From assembly GCF_030035675.1 (NCBI RefSeq), contig NC_084483.1:144371425-144435424 (forward strand): 64,000 nt of DNA, given 5' to 3'. The DNA is from Rhineura floridana (lineage: Eukaryota > Chordata > Lepidosauria > Squamata > Rhineuridae). Below, one piece after another: positions 37,201 through 52,200 of the stretch. The position numbers were made by a program, and so were the translations under genes. Under the pieces are notes generated by a model. The model worked only from the letters and a program-made list of their open reading frames with translations. It ran no database searches and was not told the origin of the DNA. The number at the start of each line of letters is the position of its first letter. Position 1 is the stretch's first letter.

Positions 37201-40200
37201 AGCTGGCAGTGGATCACTTCTGGCTCCACTTCTTTCCAGACTGATTTTGAAGAATACCATTCCCATCTGAAATATGCTCATAAAAAGACACCAAACCAAT
37301 TGTGTAGGCAGAGTAACCACCGAGGGGCATCAATGCTTCAAGACCAAGAACTGAGATCTTGATATGCTGAACAAGCTTTCCTTTCATCTTTTTAGTATAA
37401 GCATTATATGTTTTTGCAATCAGACATGATTATTGTAATTAAAACAAAAAATAGAGACCCTCTCTTCACCAACAAAGTGAAACTATAAAAAACTGTTAAC
37501 AGACATACAGGACCTGCCTTTACAGATGGGGAGAAAAGAATAGTAAGATTCTCATTTATTAGAAAGTTACATAAAATGTGCATCTTAGAATTAATCTCAT
37601 TTACACACCTTTTTCTGTGAGTTCTTGTGCCTCCATTACAAAACAGTTCATAACTGTGCTAAGGTTGCTAAGAAGCAACTCGCAGTGCTGCAAAGACTGT
37701 AGCGTTTGTGGACCAATAAAGTTAGATGACCCATCAAATAGTGGGACACCTTATAAAACAAAGACAAAAATTATGACAATATTAGTTCAAAGTGAGGTTA
37801 AAAGTGTTTTCCCTTAATACTGCTAGATAAACAAATAACCCAGCCCATTTATTGAATGTCTTTAACAAAGATTTTCAAAACACACTACTTACATAGTTGA
37901 ACAAAGTCTTCTTTAGTGCTAACCACTTTACTCCATGTCCATTCAAGAACAAAGCGCAGATTAGGTGCAGAATCTGGTTGCTCTTAAAAAAAACAACCAG
38001 AAGTAATGAGCATAGGTTTTATATGTTAGAATTTAATCAAATAGCAAAGCTTTACTTACCTTCAGCAGTCCACTGTTTGATGTAGCTAGTGAGGAGCCCT
38101 AAAGAACTAGTTTGGATAGCAGCTGATAATACAGCTTCAAATTGCTCTTCCTACAAAACAAAATAAAATAAAATAAAAACTCACTGATCATTCCTCCTAA
38201 TACAGATTCAGGTCTCCCCATGCTCATGCCACCCATGCACAAGAAAGAGTTATCAGCAGACTCCGGGTAATGCCAAGGTTTGCAGATGCTCAAAAAATAT
38301 TTAGGGGAAAAACCAAAGGAGGGGGGAAACTCCCAAACAGCCCCCATAAGTATTCAGTGGCACAGCATGTTAGCCAACAGAGAAAAAACTGACAATTGGG
38401 AATGAAGTGACTGAAAAGAGGTGAGACAGGGAGATAAACAGTTATAAAAAGGGTCAAAAGAACCATCACATTGTCTGGATAGGCCAATTCCTGGCTCACA
38501 ACAAGAAGCTATTTTACAGCATCTCTAGGGTCAGAGCAGAGCTCTCCATGGGTATCAACAGAGAAATCAAAGATGTTAATGTTTCTAGACTGGGCACAAG
38601 TGTGCTCTCCCTACCCCAAAAATCCCATGTTGGAATGATTTCTTAAAATCGGTTTTTAATTGCAATTTCATTAAGAAAAAGGGGGGGGGAGAGAAAGAAA
38701 ATATCAACAAAAAAGGAGGAAGAAAACCCTACCAGTTTACAGGTCAGACGCACAGGTGGTTATTCATCATTCCAGGCTTAAAATATGTCTCTTAGTGACA
38801 ATTTGGGCACAAGAGGTCCATTCTTGTTGCCCAGCTGTTAATCCTCATAACACAGGAATATAATTTAAAAGTGCATGAACATCTGCAATTTTCAAGGGTT
38901 TTGCCAATACAAACCAAAAAGAAAATATCACTAGACATACCCACATCATATGCCTCAATGAGGCATTTCAAGTTGGAATGATGCCTCACTGTGGTGGTGG
39001 TGGGGAGAAAACTGGAGTGGGAGAATGGAATGGAGCAACTGTAACCCTGAACAGAAGTACTTCACATTGCAACTTTCTGTGGCAAGGTGTCACTTATATC
39101 AGAATAACAACAACAACAGTTTCAACACAGAGGCTCAAATCATACACAATATGAAGCACCAGTCTATACAGGAATGTGCATCACCAAATGATGATTAGCC
39201 AATTAAAATGAGGCCCGGGCGCACAAATCTAAACCTAGGTTCATGCATATATCTCCTGGCTGGATCAGGAACAATACCTGAATTAATGAGATCTGGGTAT
39301 TAAAGAAGAGGCACAGTGAAAAAGCTCAGTTTTCTCCTACATATTTATCATGGACTCACCTGACTCAGACTTGAAGGCTGTATATCAATAAATCGTGGAG
39401 AAAGCAAGCCTGCTACAAGACATCTATTATACCTATCAGGAATGGCTTCATTTAAGGAACCAGCAGATTTTTTTAAGAAATGCAAGGTCTGTAATTAACC
39501 AAACAATATTTATTAAGACAGCAACACTTAAACTGTCAGTAGTGAACTGCAAAATATAAGTCATTAAAAAATGTAAACACTCTTTGCCAAAATAAAGGCA
39601 AAGGAGAAATTATAGTTGTTGCTTTACCTGCATGCTTTCTGTAACCATAAAGGGAAGCTTTACAGAATTTATTATTTTCTTTCTTGGATCACAAATGACT
39701 AGCATACATTTGTGTGGATAGATAGGTTAGTAAAAATCTAGCCTGTGTGCACTGTTGTTTAATGCCAGATTGGTACAAAGTAATACCACACCCCTCCATT
39801 ATTTGATCACCAGATGATCCAGTCAGTCAATTTAAATTATCATGGATGATGGTGCCAATTTGGTGTGCATTCCTGAGACCTGGGTGAATGAGCTGGGAGC
39901 AGTTGATCTCATCTAGCTTTGCCCATCTGGATACTCAGTGTAACACCAGCGCAGGCTGCAAAGATGGGGGGGGGAGGAGTTGCTGTGGTCTACTGAACTT
40001 CCATTTCTGTCACCAGGAAACCACTCTGTCTTGGAGCTGACTGTGAGGGGCTACACCTGGTGTTGGGGCAAAGAAACAGCAAACTAGGATTGTTGTTGGT
40101 GAACCATCCACTCTGCTGCTCAGCAGCTTCTCTGACCAAGCTGGCAGAGGCCACCTCAGCTGTGGTATTTGAGGAGCCCAGAACAATAGTCCTACGTAAT

Positions 40201-43200
40201 TTCAATGTCCATGCTAAGGGCTGCCTGTAGTGTTCTCGCTCAGGACTTCATGGCCTCCATGACTACCATGGGGCTGTCTCAGGTTATCACCGGCCCAACG
40301 CATAGGGCAGTGCATACCCTCGACTTGGATTTTGTTCCAGATGGAGGAAAGGGAGATCTGGGGGATGGATGTCACCACATTTATCATGGTCAGACCACTT
40401 CCTGGTGAAGTTTAGCCTTAAGGCTCACCCAATCCTCCCCTGCAGGGCTGGTGGACAGATTATGATGGTCCACCCTGGTGACTAACGAATCCACTGGATT
40501 CCTGAATGCCCTGGGGGAGTTCCCAGTAGATAGAGCAGGTAACCCTGTTGAAGCCCTTCTCACGCTGTGGAACAACAACGGGTGTCGGGTTCTTAATAAG
40601 GTTGCCTGAGCGCCCTCTCCGGCACTGTGGAGCCTGGTTTGCACTTTGGCACACCAGTGAACTAAGGGAAATGAAACAGGCTGGACGATGGCTAGAGCGC
40701 AAGTGTTAAAAAATATGCTGTGAGGCTGATCAGGCATGAGTAAAACATCATAACTGTGCCTACTGTGTGGCAGTGAGGGCGGTGAAGAAGGCCCACTTCT
40801 CTGCCACCACTGCATCCTCAAGTAGCAGTCCAATGGAGCTTTTCTGTATTTTCAGGGGTCTGTTGACATCAACTCCAGGAAATGGAGTTTTAGACCCTTT
40901 GGAGGCCCACTGTGAATTGTTTGCAAGGCATTTGAGGGTAAAGTTGCTTGCCTCTGTAGCAATTTTGATGCCCCACCTACATCAACTGTAGTCCCCAGTG
41001 CAATATCTGCTGCAACCCTTATATACCCAATTGATCACTATTACTCTGCAGGTGAGGGCCTCCTACAGATACCATCTTATCAGGAGGTCTGTTCTGCACA
41101 ACATAGGAAGTGGACCTTTAGAGTAGTGGCACCTACCCTTTGGGAATTCCTTCCCCTTAAATATTAGACAGGCACCATCTCGGTTATCTTTTCGGCACCT
41201 ACTGAAGACCTTCCTCTTTCAACAAACCTTTAAGTAGAAGCCTTATCCTGTTCTGCATCTGTGTTGGAATTACTTTTTAAGATGTTTTTAAAGCTGTTTT
41301 TGAAAAAGTGTTTTTAAAGATGCTTTGTTTTAATATATTTTAAAGTCTGTTTTTACGATGTTTTAGAGTTTCTTAGTGTGTTTCCTGCCCTGGGCTCCTA
41401 CTGGGAGGAAGGGAAGGATAATTAATTAATTAAAATAAATTTATAGGTCAGTAACTCCTGCAGAATTATTTGGAGGAAGTTTAACACTTAAATAGTCCTT
41501 ACCGAGTGTGCTACCTAACTGTTGAGCCTATGCATATCAGTAATATTACCATCAGGCGTATGCTGAATACAACTAGAACTACCTGGAGTGACTGGAATCC
41601 AAAGAACCTTGTGAAGTTCTGTGCACATGCAGACATGGGGTGCTTATTTTCTATTCCAGTGAAAACTTCCACAGTGGAGGATCTTCTGACCTTCATGTAC
41701 AACTTTTCAGAGTGAGAGGAAAGAGTGCTTCAGAAGAGGCCTTATTACCAAGTAAGACTTAAGATTCTGGCCAGGGTGAACAGCATAGAATTTGCTGCTT
41801 CCGCATGAAGCACTGTTATTCATCTGCCCTCCATCTATCAGGGCAGTGTACACAGAACTATGAAAGTTCACACAGCATATGAATACAATACTTTGTTTTT
41901 AAAAGAAAGGCTAAACACATAAAGGTAAACAGAAAAAGCAGTTTCAATTGAAATTCCATGTAAAATGTCTGGGCAAAAAGGTTGGTCTTAATCTGAAGCC
42001 AAAAAGATTGTAATGTCTGTGTTGGCTTAAGAGGTGGCTCCTTGGGGAGGGCATTTGTAAGTCAGGCTTCCAACATTGAAAAGGCCTTCTCCTTTGTGAC
42101 TATAATGTACCTCCACTAAAGAAGGTACATGGAGACAGGCTTCTACAGAAGATCTGAAAAGACATTGGCAGGTTGGTATGGGAAGAGGTGCTCCCTCAGG
42201 TATCTGGGCTTTACAGCTTTGAAGGTAAGAATCACCCTTTAAATTGAGCTCAGAAGTGAATAGGCAGCCACTCAAGTTCATTCAGAACAGGTATAATATG
42301 TACCACCCTGGCTGTACCAGCTGAATTTCTGCACTAACTGAACATTCTGGGTGATCTTTAAGGACAGACCCATATATAAGGCACTTAGACATAACCAGAG
42401 AGTGAATCACCATGAGAAGCTTATCCTGGTGAAGAAATATCCATGGGTGGTGAACTAACCAAAACAGGTAAAAGGCACTCTGACCCACCACAGCCACCTG
42501 AGTCTCACATGCTAACTATTCATCAAGTATCTCTAAACTGCATACCTGGTCTTTAAGAGAAAGCAAAATCCCACCCAGAACTGGCTGAACCCAAGAACTA
42601 CCTGCCCATCTTCTCAGGATTTAGTTTCAGTTCACTGGCCTTCATAGAGGACATTACTAAGTGCAGAACTGAATGCTACTGATCAAAGCATATAGGACAA
42701 TCAAGTAATCTGTCTGGCCTCTGCTTGGAAATGAGAGGTAAAGTGTAATGGACATTTTGCAGGGGCATACTGAATTGATGTATGAAAACTGTATTAAACA
42801 TAATGTGGTGTATGACTATACCAGCATTTTTTCTATTTTTCTTAGCATGCTTAGTTTGGGCAACCTTTCTAAAGCACTTAGGAATAAAATTACCATGGTA
42901 GAGCAGACTTGTATAACATTTATGACTGGCAAAATTAGTAAGAATGTGAATAGGCAAGCACCATAATGACAGCAACAGAGAATTATAACTTACATCCTTT
43001 TGAAATCCTGTGCAAGTCATATGAACAACTCCAGAGTTCAGCAAACAAGTGGCATCTACAGAACACAGAATTTCGTTAAAGTCTATGCTGCCAGTTATAA
43101 TGCTCAATTAGTTGAAAGGTTAAACAAGTTCCTTATTTGCTTCCTTTTCTGACAACGTTCAAACATTTCTCTAGAAACTATGACATAAGTTGCGTAACAG

Positions 43201-46200
43201 ACCCACAACGATGTGGAATACTTATTTTTAGAGAAATGTGTTAGAAATTACAAAGTGTGTGGAAGTGCTTGGAGCCTACATGCTGGGTAAGGGGCTGGAA
43301 AGGTGGCGGTCTTTGAAGCAGTGGTGCTCAGCCGTTTAAGTACCTCTGCTCGAGTTATTATACGCAGGATAGAGGCAAGCACAGTTCAGGTTCAACAAGC
43401 CCATTCCCTCAACTCTGATTACATGCTCAGCTATCTCACACACACCCCTTTGCCTGAGGCCAAAAAACTTTTCGCAGGGTAGTAAGCAATGGAGGGCACT
43501 CACTTAAAAAGAAATAATGAGCAGCTGATGATATCATGAAACTTGTAATACAGCCTACAATTCCCTAGCAGGGGAGAAAAGTACACTCTGCATGTCATTT
43601 TTGTTCAGATGGGAAGCCTGCTTGGATCTTTATCTTCTTCGGAATCCTCTGCTGCCTTGTGTCCCTTTCCCAAGGTTAGTTTTTTTTGGCTTTGGGAAAG
43701 GAGTGACAGTAGCAAGTAGCAGAGGTCTGGCATTTGCATTCTTTGAGTTTTTAGTTGTGCTCCAAGCATCCCCACAGAAAGGAAAAACTTCCACTGAATG
43801 AATAGAACGTTTCTTTCAATGCACAAATAGCAGGTATGGTTGCCCTGATGTGGATTTGGAACACGGCTAGCGAGAAAAGTTTCAAGCTCTCCTGCCAACC
43901 AACCACTCCCGGATCCAAAATGGGCTCGCCCTTCTGGCAATATTCAGTCAGACGAGATTAAAAAATATGCTTGTACTATAGATAGCACTATATTATACTA
44001 CTCTATTAGTAGTGCTGATGTAGACCAGCAAAAACATCTGGTCCCCATGCAATAGATGCAGGGACAGGTAATCTTGCCAGAGAGCGAAAACAGCTTCCAC
44101 ACTTTTTCTTGAACACACTATATATAGTACTCAAACAGTAAAGGGAGAAAGTGCACAGCCAAAAACTATTTTTGATGGCATCAAAATAATGCCCATGTCA
44201 AGGAAGCAGCCTTTTTGGTGTTCATTGCTCCTCCCCTCCTCACATACAGACTATATGAATGCTCTTTCTACTGATTTCCAGTGGAATCTTCCCCAGTCCT
44301 GATAAAGCCATAAATTTGCAGTACAGATTGCAGTATTAAAACACAGAAAGGGTTATACAGGCACTGTAAGGAAGAGTACACTTTTCCCACCAATTATGTT
44401 ATTGGCACCAGCCAAAAACACACACACACAAAAAGTAATCAGAGTGTGCTAGAAAAGAGATATTTGATCTCACTAGGAAACAGTCTTCTACAGACATGTA
44501 AAGATCTCAGATGGTGGGACTTGAGCTCCACCTTGTGGCTGAAAGCAAAAAAGATGCTGTCCTCTAGCCTCCCCTTACACACAGGGATCAGTTCTTTCAT
44601 AAGCAAGAAAAGACATATATAGGAACATGACCTCAGAAACACACAAAAAGTACACTCTGCCACAGAACAGAAAACAAGAACAAAATCAAGCAGCCCAGCA
44701 CAATAGGGAGAATCCCTGAGATCATCTTTACATGCATGTAGAACATTGTTTCATGGTAAGACCAAATGTCTCTTTTCTCGTGCATGTAATATATCTCAGA
44801 TGAAACATACCAAAGCTGACCCATGTAGGGTGGGTAAACTTAAAAGCAAAACTGGGCTGCCTACTGGCCTGGGAGAACATGCTTCAGTACCCTTCTCCCA
44901 AAGGCTACTGTTTAGTTACTGTAAACCGCCCAGAGCGCTTTGGCTATGGGGTGGTATATAAATACAATAACTAACTAACTAAAGGCTGCTTCGGCCAAGG
45001 AATAGGAATCTTATAATGCTTGATAAACATGTTAGGGTAGTCCATGCGGCAGCCCTGCAAACCTCATGAAGAGGAGCATTAAGGAAAAAAGCAGTCGTCA
45101 CCCTGGCAGAGTGTGCCACAATCTTAGATGAAACAGTGAGATTCAAGGAAGCAAGAAAGGCCAATGCTATGCAGGCTTTAAGCCACCTAGACAAAATGGA
45201 GGTGAACATTGGGGGTGAAAGGAAACAAACAGGGCATCAGTTTGGCAATATGGGCTTCATTCTTGAGATGTAAACCTACATACATACGAGTGCCAACCTT
45301 CTTCATTCAGATAATAGGTGAAGGACATAAAGAGTGTAGAATGAGCTCCTGTTGACAGTGAAAGGAAGACAGGACCTTAAGACAGAAGTAAGAAACAGTA
45401 CGGAGGATCACTCTGTCCTTGTGGAATGTACAGTAGTGTTTGGCCACAGAGCACTGAGCTCTGCAATCCTTTAGGAAAAAGTGACAGCAAGAAACAGAAC
45501 TTTGAAACAAAGTAGATGAAGGGACAGAGGCTCAAAAGAAGGCTTCTGAAGAGCAGTCAAATCCCTGAGCAAATCCCAGGTAGGGAAGCGATGCTGGCTT
45601 TGGAGTTGTTGAGATGTTGGCTCCTTGCAGGAAATGCTTCAGGAATGAGTGAGAATCCAAGGATTTCTCTGTAGTTGCGGAAAAGACAGAGGACAAAGCA
45701 GAGGCTTGTCGCCGATGAGTGTTGGATCTGAGCACTATATTGAGCCTGTCTTGAAGGAAGGACAATACTTAATTAACACCCGCTTTCCCAGGAACTAATT
45801 GTTCCTTACAGCACCAAGCAGAAAATACCTTCCATGTACTCTCATAAAGACTATCTGGGAGCCATCATGGTATCAACTACTGATGGCGAGAGACCTGCCT
45901 TAGTAAAAGTTTCCCCTGAATGACCACCCATGAAGGTTCCACCAGGCCAGGTCCAGATGCTACAGACATCCCTGGGATAACAGATCCCCTCTGAGAGGTA
46001 GCTGACACAGGGCAGATATTGCTAAACTGAGTATCTTGGAGAACTATGGTCTTCACAGCCAGTATGGAGCCACTAAAAGAACACTTTTCCTCTCATCTTG
46101 GATCTTCTTGAGGCCTCTGGAAAAATGTGGCATAAGAGGAAATTCGTATAACAGCCCGTGTCCAAGAGCATCTACAGCTTCTGCCGAGGGAAGCTCGTAG

Positions 46201-49200
46201 CAGGAGAAAAAACCTTTTTTCCTGATGGCTGCAGGGAGAAGCGAATATATCCACTTGTACTCTTCTGAAGACATCCACAAGTTCCCTGAAAACATCTGCA
46301 TGCAGTCGTCACTTTCGAGCTTGTTCCCAACTAATCGTTTTCCTCATCTTTTAGATGCTGCACCATGAGGGACTTCAGATGGGTCTTCGTCCAATGAAGG
46401 TAACTGGTATGATTTTACAATCTGACATTACAATCATCCAGGGAGGTCTCTGAGTGGAACTCCTTGCAGAATGGCCTCCTGTGACCACCAGAACAAAGAC
46501 CAACAAACTGCATGTGACAGAGAAACCTGAAGGTGAAGTCTGTGATGTTGCTCTGAAAGGGCAACAAAACCCATTGAAGAGGGCAGGTCTGAAGTCCTGC
46601 CGAAGGAGTTACCTGAACTGCCCAGACCATGAGAACTAGGATTCCTGCAAGTTTCATGAGATACACTGGTGGAGAAGATAGAATAGACCACCAGTCAATT
46701 CTTGGAGGCTTGTGTCAATGAAAGTGACATGACCCCGTTTCCATGTCTACCATGACCCCCAGGTGCAGGATCAACTGAAGTGGATACAGACGACTCTTTG
46801 TGTGATTGATCAGAAACCCACGGACTTGAGATATACAAATTGATGTGTAGATCCTCCCAGGCCCTCAGAAGACCGAATCAAGAGTTTGTCCAGATAGCGA
46901 TAAATATGAACTCCTTGCAGACTGAAGTGGACCACCAGGATGCCCATGATTTTCATGAACACCCTGGGGGTCAACGACAGGCCGAAGGGCATGGCCTTGT
47001 ACTGGAAGTGAAGGCTGCTGATCACAAACCTCAGGTAACACCTAAGTGGGCACCAAATAGGAACATGTAAGCACACTTCTTTGAAATTAATTGATGAGAG
47101 GAAGTCCCCCTTTCCAGGGTCTCCATCCTGAAGTCGTGATATCAAATGAACTCATTTAGACATTTCAGGTCCAGCACTACCCTGAAGGAGCCAAAGTAAA
47201 GAAAATTGAATAGATGCCTAAGAATATCTTCCTGGGGAGAAGTTGTGAACTCACCTCAAACCCAGATTCATCTGTCATTCCATGGCACCCTTTGGCTGTG
47301 CATCTGAAACTTTTGGATTTAAAGGAGGACTCACTAGTCCCATGCTGTGGATTCACATAAGTATTCACTTGCCCCATGCAAGTATTCACTTGCTTCATCA
47401 ACGAGAAGCAGCGTCAGTTGGCTCTAGAGCTTAATTTACGTAAGTATTCCCTTGCCCCTTGCAAGTATTCACTTGCCTCATCAACAAGAAGCAGCGTCAG
47501 TTGATCCACCAGATTTTGCTCTACAGCTTAATACTTGTTAGCTATGGAAACAGATTTCTGGCAATGCAAGGGTGTATCAAACTCAGATTTGATGACTTTA
47601 GAAAATAGTGACGACAGCTTTGCCACTCTGGACTTTGAGGATCAGGGCATTCTGCTGCCATCTTGGATGGGGAGGGAGCAGGAGGTTTCTCCTTGGAATT
47701 CAGATGTACAGCTTCCATTGTCTTGCACAGAAAGGTGTGATAATGGGAATCATGGAAGAGGTGATTAAAAGCCACATTCTCGGGCTCTGAAGCACCAATC
47801 CATTCCTCCTCATCCAAAACAATCAAACTGGCATCTGGATCCTCAGCTCTAACTGGAGGGTCACTTTCTGGTCTAGTTAGATCACATGCCTCTTGCCCAC
47901 TTCCTATGTACAGCATGGGGGTTAGGAGACATATGGGGTGGAACCAAGGGCCTGGGGCACAACCTGTGAAGTAGGTATAAGCAGGAGCCCACTGCTAGGC
48001 ATGAGGCATGATCTGAAACATAGCAGCCAAATCCTTAGAATGGTCGGCTAACCAAGCTTCTTCAATTGTTGAAGCATGTGAGCCGATAGATGTAATTGAG
48101 CTAGTGGAGGCAGCTCAGTTGATAAAGCTGATGAAGGTGAACTGGGAAACATTGGGCAGCCCAGCTGATGAAGCGAGCTGGGAATTACGGTCCTGCAACA
48201 CATGAGAGTGGCAGGAGGGCTGAGCCCTGAAGGTGTCCTGAAAACCCCTTAAGTCCTCAGGAGAAGACTGAGTAGAAAAATAAAATGGATCTATGAGTTG
48301 CTGATGACTGCCCCACCCATCACCACAGAGCTGCTCTTCTATTCTGAGAGACCCGTGTATTAAATGTTGTGATCCTTCCCCAGTGCCAGATGTGATAGTC
48401 AAAGCACCTCCCCACCTCCTCTGAGGTGATCCCACTCGCTGTGAAAGGAGAATGACAAGGCTCTGCTGATATTCTCTCCTTGTTCCTGTAGGCCCACCAT
48501 GTTGAAGGATCTCAATGATGATGTGATAAAATCTGAGAATGCTTCGACAGTCTCCCTGCCTACGGATATCAAAAGTGCCAAGACACCCTCTAGCCCTGAG
48601 GAAGAGGGGTTGGTGCTAACTGCCACTAGTAAAGTGCTCTGTTGTGTAGAAGATGCTGACAAAGTTATGGCAGGAGGCAGAGGCGGCAGCAGAGGCCTAG
48701 ACTTTCTTCAGTGGGAGATAAAAAACAGAATCCAGCAGTGGGTTCTTCTTCCCCGAAGGGAGAAAAGAGACAAAAAGGCAGTTGTAGATTCAAGGCTGAG
48801 AAATAAAGTTTGTTGGTGTTTTTTTTTAAGAAAAACAAATGGATGAATGAAGAACCTAAGCACCCGGAATTAGTAGAAACAAATGGTAAGAGAAATCACA
48901 TTGACATAACTCTTGAAGTACAGGCCTGATCCCGTAGAAGGTGAGCAGAGTGTGAACCTAACCACACTTGTTGAAGGCAGAAAGAACTAATCCTTGTGTG
49001 TAATGGGAGATTAGAGGACTCTGCAAAACCTAACAGCATCTTTTCGGCATTCAACCACAAGGTGGAGCTCAAGTCCCACCACCTGAGACCATCTTACATG
49101 CACAGGAGAAAAATGCTTTTCCCTGCAATAGATATACTAGCGAGTGAGAAGACGTTTGGACTGCCTGCAACAAAGTATGGGCAAGAATACACTCTTTGCC

Positions 49201-52200
49201 TAACAAATAGACTGGAAAGTTCCTTAGAATAGCAGCAGCCATAATTGCTAGAAATGATACATAGGATACACATTTCATCTCCAGTTGTCCTGTTCAACAT
49301 GTTCCTATAGAAGCAATTGATGGTACACATACCAAAGTTGTAGGTGCTTGGGTTAAAAAATTGTTCAGGTGGAGGATATGAAGGAGGCACACCACGACTT
49401 AAGCTTCGCTCATGAACCAAGACATCCAAAATGCGATATGGAGATGTCATGCTCACTACAGCATCCAGGGACCATAATGCAAAGTAAGGACAATTGTGTA
49501 GAAATTCCCCAGGCCTTGAGAAAGCAGACAAAAAACATAAGTCAAGCTGCCAATATACTACAAATTATTTTGAAAATCTATGAAGAGAAACTGCCACTTC
49601 TTACCTTAATGAATCTGGCATTTGAGCATGATACCAGCGATTTATGTCAAATATACCTAAATAGGTAGAGGGTTTGCCTTGACCATATGTGTTTACTTGC
49701 CAGCTGAAGATCGATACACTTGTGTCAGGTGATATGACTAGAAGGAATAAAGAGATGGCACGACTATACAGTTCAATTTTATAGGAAGTGAGGCATAACT
49801 ACTTAAGGCTCAAAATGAAGCAACATAATACAATAGTTGGTTATGTACAGTCTAATCTTAATTTCTCATGCTCTCCCAGTTTATCCCCATTCTTAACAGC
49901 TCAAGTTCAATTATGCTTAGCTGAACTTAAGTACACATGGAACTAGGTCAAGTTTTCTAACTTTCTTTGAAAATGCTTAAGAGAATTTTGGAGCTTTAAT
50001 TTAATGATAGAACATTGGGGGGGATTTGCTAGTTATATGTAGAAGTGGGTCACCTGCCTGCTTGCAATAGAAAGTGATGCACCAGAAGTGAAAACCATGC
50101 TTCAGTTTTGGATCAGAAGCTGAAATTGACAAGAAGGTTCCAAAGAGAAACAGCCACATTCAGACATTGTGCTCAACTATGGTTTAGACCAGCCTTTCCC
50201 AACTAGTGGGCCACCAGATGTTGTTGGACCACAACTCCCATCAGCCTCAGCCAGCATCGCCAATGGTCAGGAAAGATGGGAATTGTGGTCCAACAACATC
50301 TGGTGGCCCACTAGTTGGGAAATGATGGTTTAGACAGATGTGAACAAGTTTAGCTTCCTCCTGGACTCATGTACCTCCTCTCCTCTTGCAAGAGTAGTAG
50401 CTCAGAAAATTTTACTTTACCATGATCTGTTGTGACGTCTGGCAAACTGTCATTAAAACCAGGTCAAAATATCAAATAAGATGCAACACAGATCAAGGAA
50501 GTGGAGAGCAGATAATTAAAAAATTAAAATTAAAAGACATCAAATACAGCTCGAACAATATTAAAACTACATCGTTGAAAAGGCTTTGGTGAGGATGCCT
50601 TTGCCTAATGCTGAAAATACCGTAAGTAGGCACAAGGCCCTTTCACTCATGGACATCCACTGTACCTCACTTGGCAGAGAAGCTCAAAGAGGCACAAGAT
50701 GAGATAGCAGTGGGTACATGTGGGAAAAGGCTATCAAAGTCCCAAGCTGTGATGGTCCTTAGAAAGGTCAAAAGCAACACTTTCAATTGTGACCAGAAAC
50801 TGGTTGGGAGCCAGTGGAGAACAACAAAGTACTAATATTTTACAAACTAAATACAGAACAAAACCCAAAATTCTTCCATCCACACAACCTGAACAGCTTT
50901 AGATTGGACAGAGGACCTTTAAACAGTAGCCATGAACATTTATTTCTCAAAATGAAAACTACATTTTTAATATTAAAATGAGAATATATTCTTGATGCTT
51001 CCTGATGTACAAGCACTCTTACAACAAATGCTCCTGTGGCGAGTACCTGCATGGATCTCTTATAGCTTCTAAATCAAGAGGTAATTTGCGCCACAAAAAA
51101 TGCTGTAAGATCTATAATAGTTTCTATTTCTAGGATCAAGTAATCCATCAATGGAATAATGTTAGTGGTTTAGAAAACACATGAATACTACCCTGATTTA
51201 ACTTTAGTGATGATAAAGTGTGAAGATAAGCCTAATTTAGTTTGTTTCCTTTTAATAGGAATGATACTAAAACAGTGTACTCTGCTATTTTTGCAAAAAA
51301 TTACATCCTTAAATTGAAAGACAACCTACTGAAGTCTGTGGCTATGCTTTGCTTGTTCACACAGATCTTCTTACTTAGCCATTTTTAAGCAGAAGCATAA
51401 CCTCCTTAGATTTAGATAACCAAGGTGCTTTTAGCTTCAATCACAGCAATTTTTAATACACATTCCAATCCTAAATACACTTCCTTTGAAATACATTTGA
51501 ATTGAACATTACGGTTAAGACCAAACTTTTATAGATAAAGCTTCCCCACCACTCAGAGCACTCTAACATCTTCAACAAGATTGATTCACTAATCCTGCAA
51601 GATAGCTGGTCTGACTCTAGTTTCACTATTTAAACCAATATGCTTGGAGCTTCTTTATCTCTTTAAATGTGAGCCTAAATAGAAGTAATTAAGACAGGTA
51701 CCTGAGAGCCACTTGAAAATTAATTTGAGTTACTTCTAGAATATTTTCAGATTAATTTTTTAGCAAGTAGTTGCTGATTTTATTTGTATATCTGTTTGAA
51801 GGGCATACCCCCTTAAAAACCTGAACACACATTATCCAAAAGTCTAAACAAAAACAATGGGTTTCTCAGCAATACTATTTCAGCAAAGAAGAAAGCAGAA
51901 CCTAGGGGTAACTTTTCACTGAGAATTCTGAACTCAGGTATAGGTTCTTAGTACACAAAACATGCATACTGCAATCACGATGGATACATACTAAAGTTCA
52001 TGTCACATTCACATGCTCCATTTCTGGCCAAATATGTCTTCAAAACAGCTTACTGTAAAAACCATCTCACACACAAAAACCATAAAGTATCAATATTAAA
52101 AAACAAAAATCAAAACAGCAGCACTACTACAAAAACTATTAATGCACATGCCAGATACAATAAACCACAAAGGCTTTTGAAATACAGATGCTTTTTCCGG

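Larger units (their letters stand above)
43056..49332. other. AHCTF1 intron holding a DIRS fossil
   Basis: A 6.3-kb intron, of which about 4.7 kb is the DIRS-type fossil. The stretch 43.1-44.4 kb shows nothing recognisable. Confidence 0.75.

Noticed and set aside
48499-48846. A plus-strand 115-codon frame as a gene
   Set aside because: It is the antisense of the capsid-side part of the decayed DIRS fossil.
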